A stretch of 64,000 nt of DNA, from assembly GCF_003269065.1 (NCBI RefSeq), contig NZ_QLTA01000014.1, forward strand, positions 1 to 64,000, in the 5' to 3' direction. The position numbers and the translations under genes are program-made. The stretch is from Paracidovorax anthurii. Its GTDB lineage: Bacteria > Pseudomonadota > Gammaproteobacteria > Burkholderiales > Burkholderiaceae_C. The notes below the pieces were generated by a model. That model made no database searches. It saw nothing but the letters and a program-made list of their open reading frames with translations, and was not told the DNA's origin. The stretch's first letter is position 1; the number at the start of each line of letters is the position of its first letter. This document shows positions 20,186 to 32,438 of the stretch, one piece after another.

Positions 20186-21240
20186 AGCGTATCGCGGGAT
20201 TGTGCGTCGGCATCCCGGGCCACGGCGTCCAGGCGGATGCAGCGCGCGAGGTGCCCCGGCCCCACGGCCACCGGCTCCGGCAGGGCCGCGCCGCAGTCCG
20301 GGACGGCGAACGCGCAGCGGTCCGTGAACGGGCAGCCCGGCGGCAGGTCGGCGATCTCGGGCACCGTGCCGGCGATGGTGGGCAGGCGCGCGCGGGCCGC
20401 GCCGGCGCCGGGGGCGCCGCCATCGTCCAGCCACTGCGGCCGCGCGGCGAACAGCCCGCGCGTGTAGGGGTGGGCGCGGTGCCCGAACACGGCCTGCACC
20501 GGGCCGCTCTCCGCCACGCCGCCGCCGTACATCACCAGCATGCGGTCCACGTTCTGCGCGATCACGCCCAGGTCGTGCGAGATCAGCACCAGGGCCATGC
20601 CGCGCTCGGCCACTAGGCCGGCGATCAGCTCCAGGATCTGCCGCTGCACCGTCACGTCGAGCGCCGTGGTGGGCTCGTCGGCGATCAGCACGTCGGGCCC
20701 GCAGGCCAGCGCCATCGCGATCGTGACGCGCTGGCGCTGCCCGCCTGAGAACTGGTGCGGGTAGGCATCGAAGCGCCGCGCCGCCTGCGCGATGCCCACG
20801 CGGTCCAGCAGCGCCACGGCCTGCGCGCGGGCCTGCGCGTGCGAAAGGCCCAGGTGCCGGCGCAGCGGCTCGGCCACCTGCGCGCCGATGGTGTGCACGG
20901 GGTTGAGCGCGGTCATCGGCTCCTGGAACACCATGGCGATGCGCCGCCCGCGCAGCCGCGCGAGGGCCGCGTCGGGCTGGCCGAGCAGCTCCGCGCCATC
21001 GAAGCGCACGCTGCCGCCGGCCCGCGCGCCCTCGGGCAGCAGGCCCATCAGCGCCAGCGCGGTCAGCGACTTGCCGCAGCCCGACTCGCCCACCAGCCCC
21101 AGCGCCTCGCCGCGCGCCAGCGTGAAGGACACGTCGCGCACCGCGCGCGCCAGGCCCCGGCGCGTGGGCAGGTCCACGCACAGGCCGCGCACGTCGATCA
21201 GGGCGTCGCGGGGCGGGGAGGGGGGCGGCGTGCTCGTCAT
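20182..21240 (-). CDS. dppD: Dipeptide-type ABC transporter ATPase (DppD/OppD-like)
   Basis: The 352-residue ATPase has Walker A (GESGCGKS), Q-loop ([12 protein letters not shown]), signature (FSGGQRQR) and Walker B ([11 protein letters not shown]). The C-terminal oligopeptide-transporter region contains CPFTDRC and a further pair of cysteines (DCGA, ARC), the pattern that can hold a 4Fe-4S cluster in OppD/DppD ATPases. It is the second ATPase of the heterodimer with 19307-20185 and follows the permease genes by 9 bases. Confidence 0.9.
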
Positions 21241-21249
21241 GGCCTGCGT

Positions 21250-22116
21250 TCAGCGGCGGCGCGCAAGGCGCGGGTCGAGCAGGTCGCGCAGCCCGTCGCC
21301 CAGCAGGTTCAGCCCCAGCACCGCCAGCGCGATGGCCAGCCCCGGCCACACGGCCAGCAGCGGCGCCTGGAACATCAGCGTCTGCGCCTCGCTCAGCATG
21401 CGCCCCCACGAGGGCTGCGGCGGCTGCGTGCCCAGCCCCAGGTAGGAGAGCGCCGCCTCGGCCAGGATCGCGAGCGCGAACTGGATCGTGGCCTGCACGA
21501 TCAGCGCCGTCGCGATGTTGGGCAGCACGTGCTCCAGCGTGATGCGCCACGGCCCCTTGCCGCAGGCGCGCGCGGCCAGCACGTATTCGCGCGCCCACAC
21601 CGCCCGGGCCGAGGCCCGTGCCACGCGCGCGAAGGTCGGGATGTTGAAGATGCCGATGGCGATGATCGAATTCACCACGCCCGCACCCCAGGCGGCCGTG
21701 AGCATGACGGCCGAGAGGATGGCGGGGAAGGCGAAGGTGAAATCCGCCAGCCGCATGACCGCCTCCTCCACCCAGCCGCGCCGCGCCGCGGCCAGCAGCC
21801 CCAGCGCCGTGCCGGCCGTGAGGCCGATGCCCACCGCGATCACGCCCACCAGGATCGAATTGCGCGCGCCTACCAGCAGCAGCGAGGCCACGTCGCGCCC
21901 GAACGCGTCCGTGCCCAGCCAGTGCGCCGCGCCGGGCGGCAGCAGCCGGGCGCCCAGGTCCATGTCGTAGGGCGAGCCCGGCGTCCACACGAAGGACAGC
22001 CCCGCCGCCAGCGCCAGCAGCAGCGACAGCGCCGCGCCGATCGCGAAGCTCGGGTGGCGCAGCGCGTGGCGCAGGCCGTCGCCGGGGCGGGGGAGCGGTG
22101 GGGCGTTCACGGCCAT
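21250..22116 (-). CDS. dppC: Dipeptide-type ABC transporter permease (DppC/OppC-like)
   Basis: The 288-residue membrane protein has six predicted helices. The DppC hallmarks are HWLGTDAFGRDVASLLL after the first helix and the EAA-type loop YVLAARACGKGPWRI. It forms the transmembrane pair with the permease at 22118, whose stop lies 1 base away. It carries substrate handed over by the family 5 binding protein. Confidence 0.92.
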   Translation of the reverse strand: MAVNAPPLPRPGDGLRHALRHPSFAIGAALSLLLALAAGLSFVWTPGSPYDMDLGARLLPPGAAHWLGTDAFGRDVASLLLVGARNSILVGVIAVGIGLTAGTALGLLAAARRGWVEEAVMRLADFTFAFPAILSAVMLTAAWGAGVVNSIIAIGIFNIPTFARVARASARAVWAREYVLAARACGKGPWRITLEHVLPNIATALIVQATIQFALAILAEAALSYLGLGTQPPQPSWGRMLSEAQTLMFQAPLLAVWPGLAIALAVLGLNLLGDGLRDLLDPRLARRR

Positions 22117-22117
22117 G

Positions 22118-23537
<1,420 letters not shown>

Positions 23538-23655
23538 CCCGGGTTGCCGCAGGCCTGAGAACGTGAACCTGTTCTTGTGGACGCCTGTCCATGACCTTGC
23601 GGGGACGCATCAGCGTGTTTTGGCGGCCATGTCGCCGTCCCTGCTCATCTTCTTG

Positions 23656-24288
23656 CTATTGTTTTGGTAGCGAATCCGCCGCCAGCCCTTCGGGTCGCGG
23701 CGGCTTGGGGCGGGGCGGCTTGGTCGTGTGCACCAGCAGCGTGGCCTTGTCCATGTCCCCGGCCAGCATCGCCGCATGGGCCTTGAGCGAATGCGCGATG
23801 CTTTCCTCGATCTGCGCGCGATGGTCGGGCGAAGGCTTCTTGAGCACCCAGTGCGGCACCTCGGCCTTCACGCCCGGATGGCCGATGCCGATGCGCAGCC
23901 GCCAGTAGTCCGGCGATCCGAGCTGCGCATGGATGTCGCGCAGCCCGTTGTGGCCGGCATGGCTGCCGCCGCGCTTGAGCTTCACCTGGCCGGGCACGAT
24001 GTCCAGCTCGTCGTGCGCCACCAGGATCTCATCCGGCTGGATCTTGAAGAACCGCGCCAGCGCCGCCACCGACTTGCCCGAGAGGTTCATGTACGTCTGC
24101 GGCTGCAACAGCCAAACGCTCTGCCCGTTCACGCTGGCGCGCGCCACCAGGCCATGGTAGGCGCGCTCGGGCACCAGGTGCACCTTCAGCTCGCGGGCCA
24201 GCCCGTCGATCCACCAGAAGCCCGCGTTGTGCCGCGTTGCGTCGTAATCCGGCCCGGGATTGCCCAGGCCCACAAACAGTTTGATCAT
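23656..24288 (-). CDS. pth: Peptidyl-tRNA hydrolase
   Basis: The 210-residue enzyme releases tRNA from prematurely dropped peptidyl-tRNA. It begins [26 protein letters not shown], with the catalytic histidine in TRHNAG and the conserved asparagine; [26 protein letters not shown] gives the catalytic aspartate region. The tail (residues about 195-210) is rich in Lys-Pro. It lies downstream of rplY and prs on the same strand, a conserved order in proteobacteria. Confidence 0.95.
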   Translation of the reverse strand: MIKLFVGLGNPGPDYDATRHNAGFWWIDGLARELKVHLVPERAYHGLVARASVNGQSVWLLQPQTYMNLSGKSVAALARFFKIQPDEILVAHDELDIVPGQVKLKRGGSHAGHNGLRDIHAQLGSPDYWRLRIGIGHPGVKAEVPHWVLKKPSPDHRAQIEESIAHSLKAHAAMLAGDMDKATLLVHTTKPPRPKPPRPEGLAADSLPKQ

Positions 24289-24345
24289 GGTGCGCGCGAT
24301 TATCGGAGCAAGGCCGGGCGGGGCCTCTGGCCGGGCCCCGCCAAG

Positions 24346-24380
24346 CAAAACGGCCCACGCGCTGCGAAGCGGTGGGCCGT
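24346..24380 (-). terminator. Terminator downstream of rplY
   Basis: On the minus strand a perfect 9-base stem (ACGGCCCAC / GTGGGCCGT) is followed at once by TTTTG. It lies 46-81 bases after the rplY stop and separates it from pth. Confidence 0.7.
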
Positions 24381-24426
24381 GGCGGCGATGCGGTCCCGAA
24401 GGGGGGCCGCAGCCGGGGCGAAAGAA

Positions 24427-25062
24427 TTACTTCTTGCCCTTCTTGGCGGGAGCAGCGGGCGCTGCTGCTGCGGCGCCTTCGGCCGGAGCCTCGGGCTCGG
24501 CAGCCGGCACCACGACGGACACCAGCACGGGGTTCTGCTGGCTACCGCGCACCACGGCCGACACGCCACGGGGCAGCTTGATGTCCTTCAGGTGCAGCGA
24601 GCGGCCCTTTTCGAGCTTGCTCAGGTCCACGTTGATGAACTCGGGCAGGTCGGACGGCATGCAGGTCACGTCCAGTTCGTTCGCGACGGGGTTGACCATG
24701 CACTTGTCGATCTTCACGGCCGGGGATTCTTCCGCACCGGCGAAGTGCAGCGGCACCTTCATGTGCAGCTTGGTCTTCTCGTCCACGCGCTGGAAGTCGA
24801 TGTGCAGCACGAGTTGCTTGAAGGGGTGGTATTGCACGTCGCGCAGCAGCACCTTGCTGGTCTTGCCGGCGAGTTCCATCTCCAGCACGCTGGAATGGAA
24901 GGATTCCTTCTTGAGGGCGTGCCACAGGGCGTTGTGGTCGATCTCGATCAGTTGGGGTTCGGCGGAACCGCCATAGACGATGCCAGGCGTCTTGCCCGAA
25001 ATGCGCAGACGGCGGCTCGCACCCGTACCTTGCTTTGCGCGCTCAAAAGCGACGAAGTTCAT
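24427..25062 (-). CDS. rplY: Large-subunit ribosomal protein L25 (general stress protein Ctc form)
   Basis: The 211-residue protein is the two-domain (Ctc/TL5-like) form of L25, which binds 5S rRNA through the N-terminal domain. It begins [20 protein letters not shown] and contains [10 protein letters not shown] and [20 protein letters not shown]. The C-terminal tail is Ala/Pro/Glu-rich and ends KKGKK. It follows prs by 167 bases on the same strand, the usual betaproteobacterial order. Confidence 0.95.
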   Translation of the reverse strand: MNFVAFERAKQGTGASRRLRISGKTPGIVYGGSAEPQLIEIDHNALWHALKKESFHSSVLEMELAGKTSKVLLRDVQYHPFKQLVLHIDFQRVDEKTKLHMKVPLHFAGAEESPAVKIDKCMVNPVANELDVTCMPSDLPEFINVDLSKLEKGRSLHLKDIKLPRGVSAVVRGSQQNPVLVSVVVPAAEPEAPAEGAAAAAPAAPAKKGKK

Positions 25063-25108
25063 GGTTCACTCCTGTAGGGGCCTGCCGCGACCAGCGGGCC
25101 CTTCGTTG

Positions 25109-25138
25109 AAAAAAGACCCGCGCCATGAAGGCTGCGGG
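25109..25138 (-). terminator. Terminator or attenuator between prs and rplY
   Basis: On the minus strand CCCGC and GCGGG enclose a 12-base loop and are followed by TCTTTTTT. It lies 92-121 bases beyond the prs stop and 47 bases before the rplY start, so it could end prs transcripts or attenuate rplY. Confidence 0.6.
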
Positions 25139-25229
25139 CCTGTTGTGTTCCCGAAAGCACGAAGAACTGCCCGAGGGCGGTTCAGTGCCGGCGCATCCGC
25201 TGACAGCGGGCACGCCCGGAGGTGAGTCC

Positions 25230-26189
25230 TCAGTCCGAGAACAGGCTCATCACCGACTCGCCCTTGGCGATGCGCTGGATCGTCTCGGCGATCAGCGGCG
25301 CCACGGAGAGCTGGCGAATCTTGGTGCATCCCTTGCCGGTCTCGCTCAAGGGAATCGTGTTGGTCACCACCACCTCGTCGAGCGCGTCGCCCTGGGTGAT
25401 GCGGTCGATGGCGGGGCCCGAGAAGATCGGGTGCGTGCAATAGGCGTACACCTTCTTGGCGCCGCGCTCCTTGAGCACCTCGGCCGCCTTCACGAGCGTG
25501 CCGGCGGTGTCGATCATGTCGTCCATGATCACGCAGTTGCGGCCTTCGATGTCACCGATCACGTGCATCACTTCGGAGACGTTCGCCTTCGGACGGCGCT
25601 TGTCGATGATGGCGAGATCGCAGCCCAGCTGCTTGGCGAGTGCGCGGGCACGCACCACGCCGCCCACGTCGGGGGAGACGACGATCAGGTCTTCGTAGTT
25701 CTTCTGGCGCAGATCGCCCAGCAGCACCGGCGAAGCGTAGATGTTGTCCACCGGGATGTCGAAGAAACCCTGGATCTGGTCGGCGTGCAGGTCCATCGTC
25801 AGCACGCGGGCCACGCCCACGGCCTGCAGCATGTTGGCGACCACCTTCGCGGAGATCGGCACGCGCGTGGAGCGCGGGCGGCGGTCCTGGCGGGCATAGC
25901 CGAAGTAGGGGATCACGGCGCTGATGCGCTCGGCCGAGGCGCGCTTGAGCGCATCGACCATGATCAGCAGTTCCATGAGGTTTTCGTTCGTCGGCGCGCA
26001 GGTGGACTGCACGACGAACACGTCGCGGGCGCGGACGTTTTGCTTGATTTCGACGGTGACTTCGCCATCGGAGAAGCGACCCACGTCGGCAGCGCCGAGA
26101 TTGGTGCCGAGGTGCCGGGCGATTTCAGCTGCCATGCCAGGATTGGCATTGCCGGTGAAAACCATGAAGTCGGGGTGATTGGCTTGCAT
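25230..26189 (-). CDS. prs: Ribose-phosphate pyrophosphokinase
   Basis: The 319-residue enzyme makes PRPP from ribose 5-phosphate and ATP for nucleotide, histidine and tryptophan synthesis. Class I features are the flexible loop [18 protein letters not shown], the [17 protein letters not shown] signature, and the PRPP-binding loop [10 protein letters not shown]. Length is standard. The start at [18 protein letters not shown] is supported by the tRNA gene immediately upstream at 26237, with which it may be co-transcribed. Confidence 0.97.
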   Translation of the reverse strand: MQANHPDFMVFTGNANPGMAAEIARHLGTNLGAADVGRFSDGEVTVEIKQNVRARDVFVVQSTCAPTNENLMELLIMVDALKRASAERISAVIPYFGYARQDRRPRSTRVPISAKVVANMLQAVGVARVLTMDLHADQIQGFFDIPVDNIYASPVLLGDLRQKNYEDLIVVSPDVGGVVRARALAKQLGCDLAIIDKRRPKANVSEVMHVIGDIEGRNCVIMDDMIDTAGTLVKAAEVLKERGAKKVYAYCTHPIFSGPAIDRITQGDALDEVVVTNTIPLSETGKGCTKIRQLSVAPLIAETIQRIAKGESVMSLFSD

Positions 26190-26236
26190 GAGAGACCCAG
26201 CAGTCTGAAAGAAAAAGCCCGTACGCTGAAAGTATT

Positions 26237-26313
26237 TGGCAGGGGAAGAAGGATTCGAACCTTCGCATGCCGGAATCAAAATCCGGTGCCTTAACCAGCT
26301 TGGCGACTCCCCT
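26237..26313 (-). tRNA. tRNA-Gln (TTG anticodon)
   Basis: The 77-base gene folds with an AGGGGAG acceptor arm paired to its 3' strand. The anticodon loop TTTTGAT within CCGGA/TCCGG presents TTG (Gln), and the T-arm has GGTTCGAATCC. CCA is encoded. It lies between ispE and prs on the same strand, as in many proteobacteria. Confidence 0.95.
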
Positions 26314-26338
26314 ACACAGGTCAACTGCCTGACGGCAA

Positions 26339-27205
26339 TTAACCGCAATCTTTATCTGCTGCCCATCCAGCAAGTGGATGAAGCCTCAGATTATCACATA
26401 TTTTTGCCCTCCATTTGGCGGGTAGATCAAATAAATCGATCTCATGTGACATTTGCGCAAACACCGCACTTCCTGAGCCGGTCATGCGCGCCTTCATCCC
26501 TTTTTCTTCCAGCCACTGGATGGCTTTGGAAACCCCGGGACAGAGTGCTTCTGCGACCGGCTGCAGTACGTTCTTACCAAATTGGTATTGTGCTGCAGCA
26601 AAGCCTGAGATTGTAGCACGCTCCGAATTGCGTTCGAGAAAGGGCGACGCGAAAATCGACTTCGTATCCAGCCCCGCTTCGGGCTTGACCACCACGAACC
26701 TGGAATCGGGCAGGGCGTGTTCCTTCTCGAGCGGCACGATCGTCTCGCCGATTCCCTCGACCCAGGCATTCCTGCCGCGCAGGAAAAAGGGAACATCCGC
26801 GCCGAGCGACAGCCCGATGCGCTCCAGTGCCGCGCGATCCAGCCCCAGGTCCCAGAGGCGGTTCAGTGCCAACAGTGTCGTGGCGGCATCCGAGGAGCCG
26901 CCTCCCATGCCGGCCTGCGCGGGAATGAATTTCTCCAGCACGATGTGGGCTCCCTGGAGGCAGCCCGTGGCCTTCTGGAGTGCGCGGGCCGCGCGCACGC
27001 ACAGATCGTCGGGGGGGAGCGGGCTGCCACCCAGGTCTTCGCGGCTGATGTGGCCATCGGAGCGCAGTTCGACATGCAGCGTATCGCACCAGTCGATCAG
27101 CATGAAGGCCGACTGCAGCAGGTGATACCCGTCGTGCCTGCGGCCGGTGATGTGCAGGAAAAGATTCAGTTTGGCCGGGGCCGGCAAATCATGGAGTGCG
27201 CGCAT
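26339..27205 (-). CDS. ispE: 4-diphosphocytidyl-2-C-methyl-D-erythritol kinase
   Basis: The 288-residue GHMP kinase phosphorylates CDP-methylerythritol in the non-mevalonate isoprenoid pathway. It has [17 protein letters not shown] at the N-terminus, the GHMP ATP loop [11 protein letters not shown], and [10 protein letters not shown] near the C-terminus. It follows lolB by 10 bases on the same strand, the conserved lolB-ispE-(tRNA-Gln)-prs order. The ATG at 27205 gives the usual N-terminus; the frame extends further upstream into lolB. Confidence 0.96.
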   Translation of the reverse strand: MRALHDLPAPAKLNLFLHITGRRHDGYHLLQSAFMLIDWCDTLHVELRSDGHISREDLGGSPLPPDDLCVRAARALQKATGCLQGAHIVLEKFIPAQAGMGGGSSDAATTLLALNRLWDLGLDRAALERIGLSLGADVPFFLRGRNAWVEGIGETIVPLEKEHALPDSRFVVVKPEAGLDTKSIFASPFLERNSERATISGFAAAQYQFGKNVLQPVAEALCPGVSKAIQWLEEKGMKARMTGSGSAVFAQMSHEIDLFDLPAKWRAKICDNLRLHPLAGWAADKDCG

Positions 27206-27215
27206 TCTGGCGGTT

Positions 27216-27749
27216 TCATCGATCCAGCGCGATGCGCAGCGTGGCCTGAGGTGGTGGGCTGTGGCGGTGGGCCACCAGCCTGCCGCGTTCGAGTCCATCC
27301 ATATCGACATCCCAGCCCGGCGCATTCACGCGTTCACCCTGCAGCCAGGCGAACAGCGCGGCAACCGGCAGGGGGCTCCCCGTCAGTTCCTGCACCAGGG
27401 CATCCAGCGAAGGCGATTCGCGGCGTTCGTCCCCTTTTTTCAGCACGGCCAGGGTGGGCGTCCATTCCAGCGTGGCCAGTACATTCCCCAGGGGGTTGAG
27501 CAGGACGAGCTCACCCTGTTCCGCTCGGCCGCTCAACTCGAAGCCTGCATTCACGGGCGGGGTGGAGGAATCATCCACCTGCAGGGCCATTCTTCCGCTC
27601 CAGACGTGCGTGGATGCGGCACCGCTGGCGGAGGCGTCCATCCGGTGCGCGCGGGGGGGCTGTGCGCAACCGGCGGCGAAGAGGCCCATGGCCACCAGCG
27701 TCGCCGCGGCCACCCGTCCGCGGCGACGGGTTTTTGCCAGCGCCGGCAT
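27216..27749 (-). CDS. lolB: Outer-membrane lipoprotein LolB
   Basis: The 177-residue lipoprotein has a lipobox signal peptide ending LFAAGC, so it is anchored by an acylated cysteine. LolB receives lipoproteins from LolA and inserts them into the outer membrane. The VWSGRMALQV and GELVLLNPLGNVLA segments match the family's beta-barrel-like core. The ATG overlaps the TGA of the upstream TPR gene by 1 base, indicating coupling. Confidence 0.92.
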   Translation of the reverse strand: MPALAKTRRRGRVAAATLVAMGLFAAGCAQPPRAHRMDASASGAASTHVWSGRMALQVDDSSTPPVNAGFELSGRAEQGELVLLNPLGNVLATLEWTPTLAVLKKGDERRESPSLDALVQELTGSPLPVAALFAWLQGERVNAPGWDVDMDGLERGRLVAHRHSPPPQATLRIALDR

Positions 27750-29536
27750 CACGGGTTGGCTTTCAGCCGCTTGAGGGTTTCCTGCAGTGTGGCGTTGTCC
27801 TTGTTCAGCCGCAGCCCTTCACGCCATACCTCGTTCGCGCGGCTGCGCTCGCCCAGCGTCCAGAGCACCTCGCCGAGATGGGCTGCGATTTCCGGGTCCG
27901 GCTGCCGCTTGAATGCTTCGCCCAGCAGCCGGGCTGCCTCCTCCTTGTTGCCCAGCCGGAACTCCACCCAGCCCAGGCTGTCCGTGATGAACGGGTCTTT
28001 GGGGGCGTATTCCAGGGCCTTGGAGATCAACTGCCTGGCCTCTTTCAGTCGAATGTCCCGTTCCGCGAAGGAATAACCCAGCGCGTTGTAGGCATGGTGG
28101 TAGTCGGGGCGCTGCTGGATGATCTTCCGCAGGAGCTTCTCCATGCCGTCGTAATCGCCGGCCTTTTCAGCCAGCATGGCCTGGTCGTAAACCAGGTCGT
28201 AGTCGTCCGGCGCCAGGGCGACCGCCCGGGCTTGCGTGTCGTATGCCTGCCGATATTGCTTCGCGTCACGAAGCAGTTGCACCTCGGCCAGCAGCTTCAG
28301 GCGCTCGTCTTGCGCGTTTTTGGCGGGCAATTGGCGGATGAGAGCGAGGGCTTCGGGCAGCTTGCCCTGCCGTGCCAGCAGGGACGCGCGGCGGGACTGG
28401 GCGCTTAGCAGCTCGGCGGCGTTCTCGATCTTGCCGAGCCAGGACTCCGCCTGCGCGAAATCGCCCCGTTTCTCGGCGATCTGGGCATGCAGCAGGTAGG
28501 CCTGGGTCATCGCGGCCTTGCGGGGGTCGCTGGCGGGATAGGCCTGCAGCAGCCGTTCAAACTGCTCCAGCGCGGCCTCGGCTTCCGTGAGGCGCTCTGC
28601 CTGGAGGTGCAGCGTGGCTTTGAGGAGCCAGGCTTCGGGCATCTCGGGCGCTTCGCGGGTGATGGCGTCGAGCTGGGTGCCGGCTTCCGCGTAGCGCTGT
28701 AGGCCCAGCAGAACGCGGGCGTAAGCCATGCGGATTTCCGGCTTGGGCTTGCCCGCGAGGTATCGGGCCACCAGCGGCTCGGCATCCGTTTCGCCCTCCT
28801 CGACGAGCTGGAGGGCCAGCAGTGCAGCGGTCTCCAGGGGAGCTTCCTGGGACTGTGCCTTCCGGGCAGCGTCCAGGGCGCCCTTGCGGTCGTCGGCGGC
28901 CAGCCGCATGCGTCCCACGGTTGTCCAGGCCATGGGGCCTGCGGCGGGATTCGTCAACTGGTCCGACAGCGCTTTCTCCACCACGGCTGCAGCGGCTACC
29001 TTGTCCGGTGCCCGGCCATACAGCTGGGGAATCGCCTGCAAGGTGAGCAGCCTGTCCTGGGCCGGTGACTGGGCCAGTTCCTGCTTCAGCAGGTCGGCGG
29101 TTTCCTCGACGCGGTTGAGCGCAATCAGGATCTGCAATACATAGCGGTTGGCTTCGCGGGACTGTGGCTGAGCCTCCTTCCAGGCCTTCGCGGCGGCCAG
29201 GGCGTACTCGCCGGAGCGGGACTGCAGGGCGATATCCGTGGCGCGGCGGTAGAGCTGCGCGTCTCCGCTGCGCCGTGCCGCCTCCAAGATGAGCGCGTAG
29301 CCGGTTCCGGGGTCTCCTTCGCTCGTGCTGAGCTCGCCCACCAGAATCTCGTAGAACAACTCCGCATCCAGCGCGGCACGTGTCTCGCTGTTGGGTGGCG
29401 CTTCTGGGCGGATGTCGTGGCGCACGGCATTGGCTGGCGCGGGAGGGGCGGCTGGCGCAGCCTGCGCAGGCACTATTGCAACGCACGCGGCATATACGAA
29501 TGCCACGCTCCAGATTCGGTGAGATTGCTCCATCGA
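27749..29536 (-). CDS. Tetratricopeptide-repeat protein, exported
   Basis: The 595-residue protein has a Sec signal (residues 1 to about 26, ending AQA) and at least eight TPR-like helix pairs, clearest in the C-terminal half ([22 protein letters not shown] and [20 protein letters not shown]). TPR arrays act as scaffolds for protein complexes. Its place just upstream of lolB is conserved in betaproteobacteria and suggests an envelope role. The ATG at 29536 is chosen because it starts directly before the signal peptide; ATG 29551 and TTG 29557 are also in frame. It is divergent from mutM. Confidence 0.85.
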   Translation of the reverse strand, partial: SMEQSHRIWSVAFVYAACVAIVPAQAAPAAPPAPANAVRHDIRPEAPPNSETRAALDAELFYEILVGELSTSEGDPGTGYALILEAARRSGDAQLYRRATDIALQSRSGEYALAAAKAWKEAQPQSREANRYVLQILIALNRVEETADLLKQELAQSPAQDRLLTLQAIPQLYGRAPDKVAAAAVVEKALSDQLTNPAAGPMAWTTVGRMRLAADDRKGALDAARKAQSQEAPLETAALLALQLVEEGETDAEPLVARYLAGKPKPEIRMAYARVLLGLQRYAEAGTQLDAITREAPEMPEAWLLKATLHLQAERLTEAEAALEQFERLLQAYPASDPRKAAMTQAYLLHAQIAEKRGDFAQAESWLGKIENAAELLSAQSRRASLLARQGKLPEALALIRQLPAKNAQDERLKLLAEVQLLRDAKQYRQAYDTQARAVALAPDDYDLVYDQAMLAEKAGDYDGMEKLLRKIIQQRPDYHHAYNALGYSFAERDIRLKEARQLISKALEYAPKDPFITDSLGWVEFRLGNKEEAARLLGEAFKRQPDPEIAAHLGEVLWTLGERSRANEVWREGLRLNKDNATLQETLKRLKANP

Positions 29537-29580
29537 ACCATAATAATCCATGGTCAACCCTATTCCCGGAGCGCATCGCC

Positions 29581-30396
29581 ATGCCTGAGTTGCCAGAAGT
29601 GGAAGTCACGCGCCGCAGCGTGGCGGATGCCATGGCCGGGGCATTGATCGAATCCGTGTACCTGGGCAAGCCCTTGCGCTGGCCGTTGGGGTGTCCGCCA
29701 GAGTCTTTGCTGGGGCGCCAGGTGATGGCCGTGCGGCGCCGGGGCAAGTACCTGCTGATGGATCTGGACCAGGGGATGCTGCTGGTTCACCTGGGGATGT
29801 CCGGCAGTCTGCGTTTTGGCCGGGATCTCGGCCCGGCAGGCATTCATGACCATTTCCAGTTGGAAACCAGCCAGGGTACCCTGCGGCTGAAGGACCCCCG
29901 CCGGTTCGGGGCTGTGGTCTGGGTGTCTGCGGAAACCAGTTCCGAGGCCGTCAAGCTGCTGGGGCACTTGGGCGTGGAGCCGCTCGGCGATGCCTTCACC
30001 GTGGGCGGCTTCGCGGCTTCGCTCAAGGCAAGCCGGTTGCCGATCAAGCAGTTGTTGCTCGGGGGGCGCGTGGTCGTGGGGGTCGGCAATATCTATGCGT
30101 CGGAGGCGCTCTTCATGGCAGGCATCCGGCCCACGGCGCGGTCGTCATCGATCGGCCCCCTGCGGGTGGGGCGTCTGCATGAGTCGATACGCACGGTGCT
30201 GTCCCTGGCCGTGGAGCGGGGTGGCAGCACGTTGAGGGATTTTGCCAGCGCCGATGGAAGCACCGGGTACTTTCAGCTGGAGGCCCATGTCTATGGGCGC
30301 GAGGGGCTTCCTTGCCGGGCGTGCGGAACGCCGATCCGCAGCATTCGCCAGGGGCAGCGAAGCACGTACTATTGCACCCGTTGCCAGAGGCCCTGA
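29581..30396 (+). CDS. mutM: Formamidopyrimidine-DNA glycosylase
   Basis: The 271-residue bifunctional glycosylase/AP lyase removes 8-oxoguanine and formamidopyrimidines. It begins MPELPEVEV, giving the catalytic Pro2 and Glu3, has the lysine in [11 protein letters not shown] and the H2TH region [12 protein letters not shown]-terminal zinc finger follows (CRACG ... CTRCQ). MutY, which acts in the same GO repair pathway, is two genes downstream. Confidence 0.97.
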   Translation: MPELPEVEVTRRSVADAMAGALIESVYLGKPLRWPLGCPPESLLGRQVMAVRRRGKYLLMDLDQGMLLVHLGMSGSLRFGRDLGPAGIHDHFQLETSQGTLRLKDPRRFGAVVWVSAETSSEAVKLLGHLGVEPLGDAFTVGGFAASLKASRLPIKQLLLGGRVVVGVGNIYASEALFMAGIRPTARSSSIGPLRVGRLHESIRTVLSLAVERGGSTLRDFASADGSTGYFQLEAHVYGREGLPCRACGTPIRSIRQGQRSTYYCTRCQRP

Positions 30397-30476
30397 GGCC
30401 CAGGCGCAGGCCTCACGGGGCTGATATATTTTGACGGCGCCCCCGTAGCCGGGGCGCATCCACCATCAGGAGCACC

Positions 30477-32438
30477 GTGGGACCTTCTTTCAACGAGCAA
30501 TTCGACCAGCATGGCGCGTGGCGGCGTTCCTTCGCATTGCAACTGAAGCAGTTGAGCGAGTGGATGTCGTCCCATGCGCTGATGGACTCTGCCATCGAGG
30601 AGAAGCTGCGCAGACTGGAGAGCCAAGTCCGCAGCGACAAGGTCATGGTAGCTTTCGTTGCCGAGTTCTCCCGTGGAAAGTCCGAACTCATCAACGCCAT
30701 TTTCTTCGCGGATTATGGGCGGCGCATCATGCCGGCAAGTGCAGGCCGCACGACGATGTGCCCCACGGAGCTTGGATACGATCCCGCGATTTCCAATTGC
30801 CTGCGCCTGTTGCCGATCGATACGCGGCTCCAGCCCCAGGGGCTCGCAGAATGGCGTCTCAGGCCAGACCACTGGACCGAGGTGGCCCTGAATGTGGGCG
30901 ATGCGGGTCAGTTGGCCAGAGCCATCGAAAAGGTGTCCGAGGTTCGCCGGGTCACGCAGGACGATGCGCGTGCCCTGGGCTTCTGGCACGACGACCGGCC
31001 CCAGGACAATCCGGTTCCGGATGCGGGTGGACTGGTCGAGGTGCCGGCATGGCGCCACGCCATCATCAACATCCCCCACCCCCTGCTTCGGCAGGGCCTT
31101 GTGATCCTGGACACGCCGGGGTTGAATGCGGTAGGCGCGGAGCCTGAACTCACCATCAACCTGATTCCCCAGGCCCATGCGGTGGTCTTCATCCTGGGTG
31201 CGGACACTGGCGTCACACGATCCGATCTCGAGATATGGCGCGAACACGTGGCGCCGGCCGTCGGCAATGCCGACGCGCGGCTGGTGGTGCTCAACAAGAT
31301 CGATACCCTCTGGGACACGCTGAATTTGCCCAGTCAGGTGCAAGATCAACTGGAGCGCCAGCGCCTTACGTCTTCAGACATGCTGGGTGTGGCACCGGAA
31401 CAGGTCTTGCTGGTATCTGCCCAGAAGGGGCTGGTTTCCAAGATCAATTGTGACGATGTGCTGCTGGAGTCCAGCGGCTTGCCCCTGCTGGAGGATGCCT
31501 TGGCGCAAGGCGTCATGGGAAAGCGCCAGGCCATCCTGCGATCCGCAGTGGCCACGGGTATCGCAGCCCTTCGCACGGAGACATCCCGGACGATCAACAT
31601 CCGCCGCCGGGATCTGGACGACCAGATGCTGGAGTTGCGCAGCTTGCGTGGCAAGAATGCGTCGGTGATCGAGTCCATGCGGGGGCGCATCGAGCAGGAG
31701 CAGCGGGAGTTCGATGCCAGTGCCGCCAAGATACAGGCCGTCAGGGCCGTTCACCTCAAGCTGTTGCGTGACATCTTCCATGATCTGGGCGCGCGATCGC
31801 TGAAGGCGGAAATGGCGGCGCTGGTGGAAACACTTCAGCAGAAAGGGCTGAAGCTCGGTATTCGCAAGGTGTATACCGATACCTTCGAGCGGTTGAGGGC
31901 CACCATGGACAAGGCCCAGGCCTCCGCGACCGAGATCCATGCCATGCTGGGCGGAACATTCCGCCAACTCAATGCGGACTTCGGTTTTTCCCTGCAGGTG
32001 CCAGCCACTCCGCAACTGGAGGCCTTCGTGACCGAGATCCAGCAGATCGAGGAGCGGCATTTGCAATACATCGGAATGGGCAATACCCTGCGCCTTGCGC
32101 AGTCCGAGTTCGTCCATCGGCTTGTCCGGGCGCTGGGCATGCGCTTGCGCACGGTGTTCGAGTCGGCCGCGAATGACCTGGAGCTGTGGAGCAAGTCCGC
32201 CACGGCGCAGCTCGATGCCCAGTTGCGGGAGCGCAAACGCAGTTTCGCCCGGCGGATCGAAGCGGTGGACCGCATTCAGCATGCAGCCAGCGGCTTGGCC
32301 GAACGCATCGCCGAAATCGAGCAGGCTGAGCAGGAGTTGATTCAACTGGAATCCCGACTCCATGAGCTGACCGAGCAGTTGGCGTCATTGCCTGGGAGCA
32401 ATCCAGTGCAGTCCACCCCATCTTTGTTGTCCGCATGA
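30477..32438 (+). CDS. Dynamin-like GTPase
   Basis: The 653-residue protein has a GTPase domain with a P-loop of the form AEFSRGKSE (residues 62-70; the first glycine is alanine), the G3 motif DTPGLN and the G4 motif NKID. It is followed by a long helical region with coiled-coil character (about residues 380-650). Bacterial dynamin-like proteins remodel or protect membranes. It starts with GTG, preceded by AGGAG 5 bases upstream. The stop overlaps the mutY ATG by 4 bases. The precise role is not known; the gene is often found between mutM and mutY in Burkholderiales. Confidence 0.85.
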   Translation: MGPSFNEQFDQHGAWRRSFALQLKQLSEWMSSHALMDSAIEEKLRRLESQVRSDKVMVAFVAEFSRGKSELINAIFFADYGRRIMPASAGRTTMCPTELGYDPAISNCLRLLPIDTRLQPQGLAEWRLRPDHWTEVALNVGDAGQLARAIEKVSEVRRVTQDDARALGFWHDDRPQDNPVPDAGGLVEVPAWRHAIINIPHPLLRQGLVILDTPGLNAVGAEPELTINLIPQAHAVVFILGADTGVTRSDLEIWREHVAPAVGNADARLVVLNKIDTLWDTLNLPSQVQDQLERQRLTSSDMLGVAPEQVLLVSAQKGLVSKINCDDVLLESSGLPLLEDALAQGVMGKRQAILRSAVATGIAALRTETSRTINIRRRDLDDQMLELRSLRGKNASVIESMRGRIEQEQREFDASAAKIQAVRAVHLKLLRDIFHDLGARSLKAEMAALVETLQQKGLKLGIRKVYTDTFERLRATMDKAQASATEIHAMLGGTFRQLNADFGFSLQVPATPQLEAFVTEIQQIEERHLQYIGMGNTLRLAQSEFVHRLVRALGMRLRTVFESAANDLELWSKSATAQLDAQLRERKRSFARRIEAVDRIQHAASGLAERIAEIEQAEQELIQLESRLHELTEQLASLPGSNPVQSTPSLLSA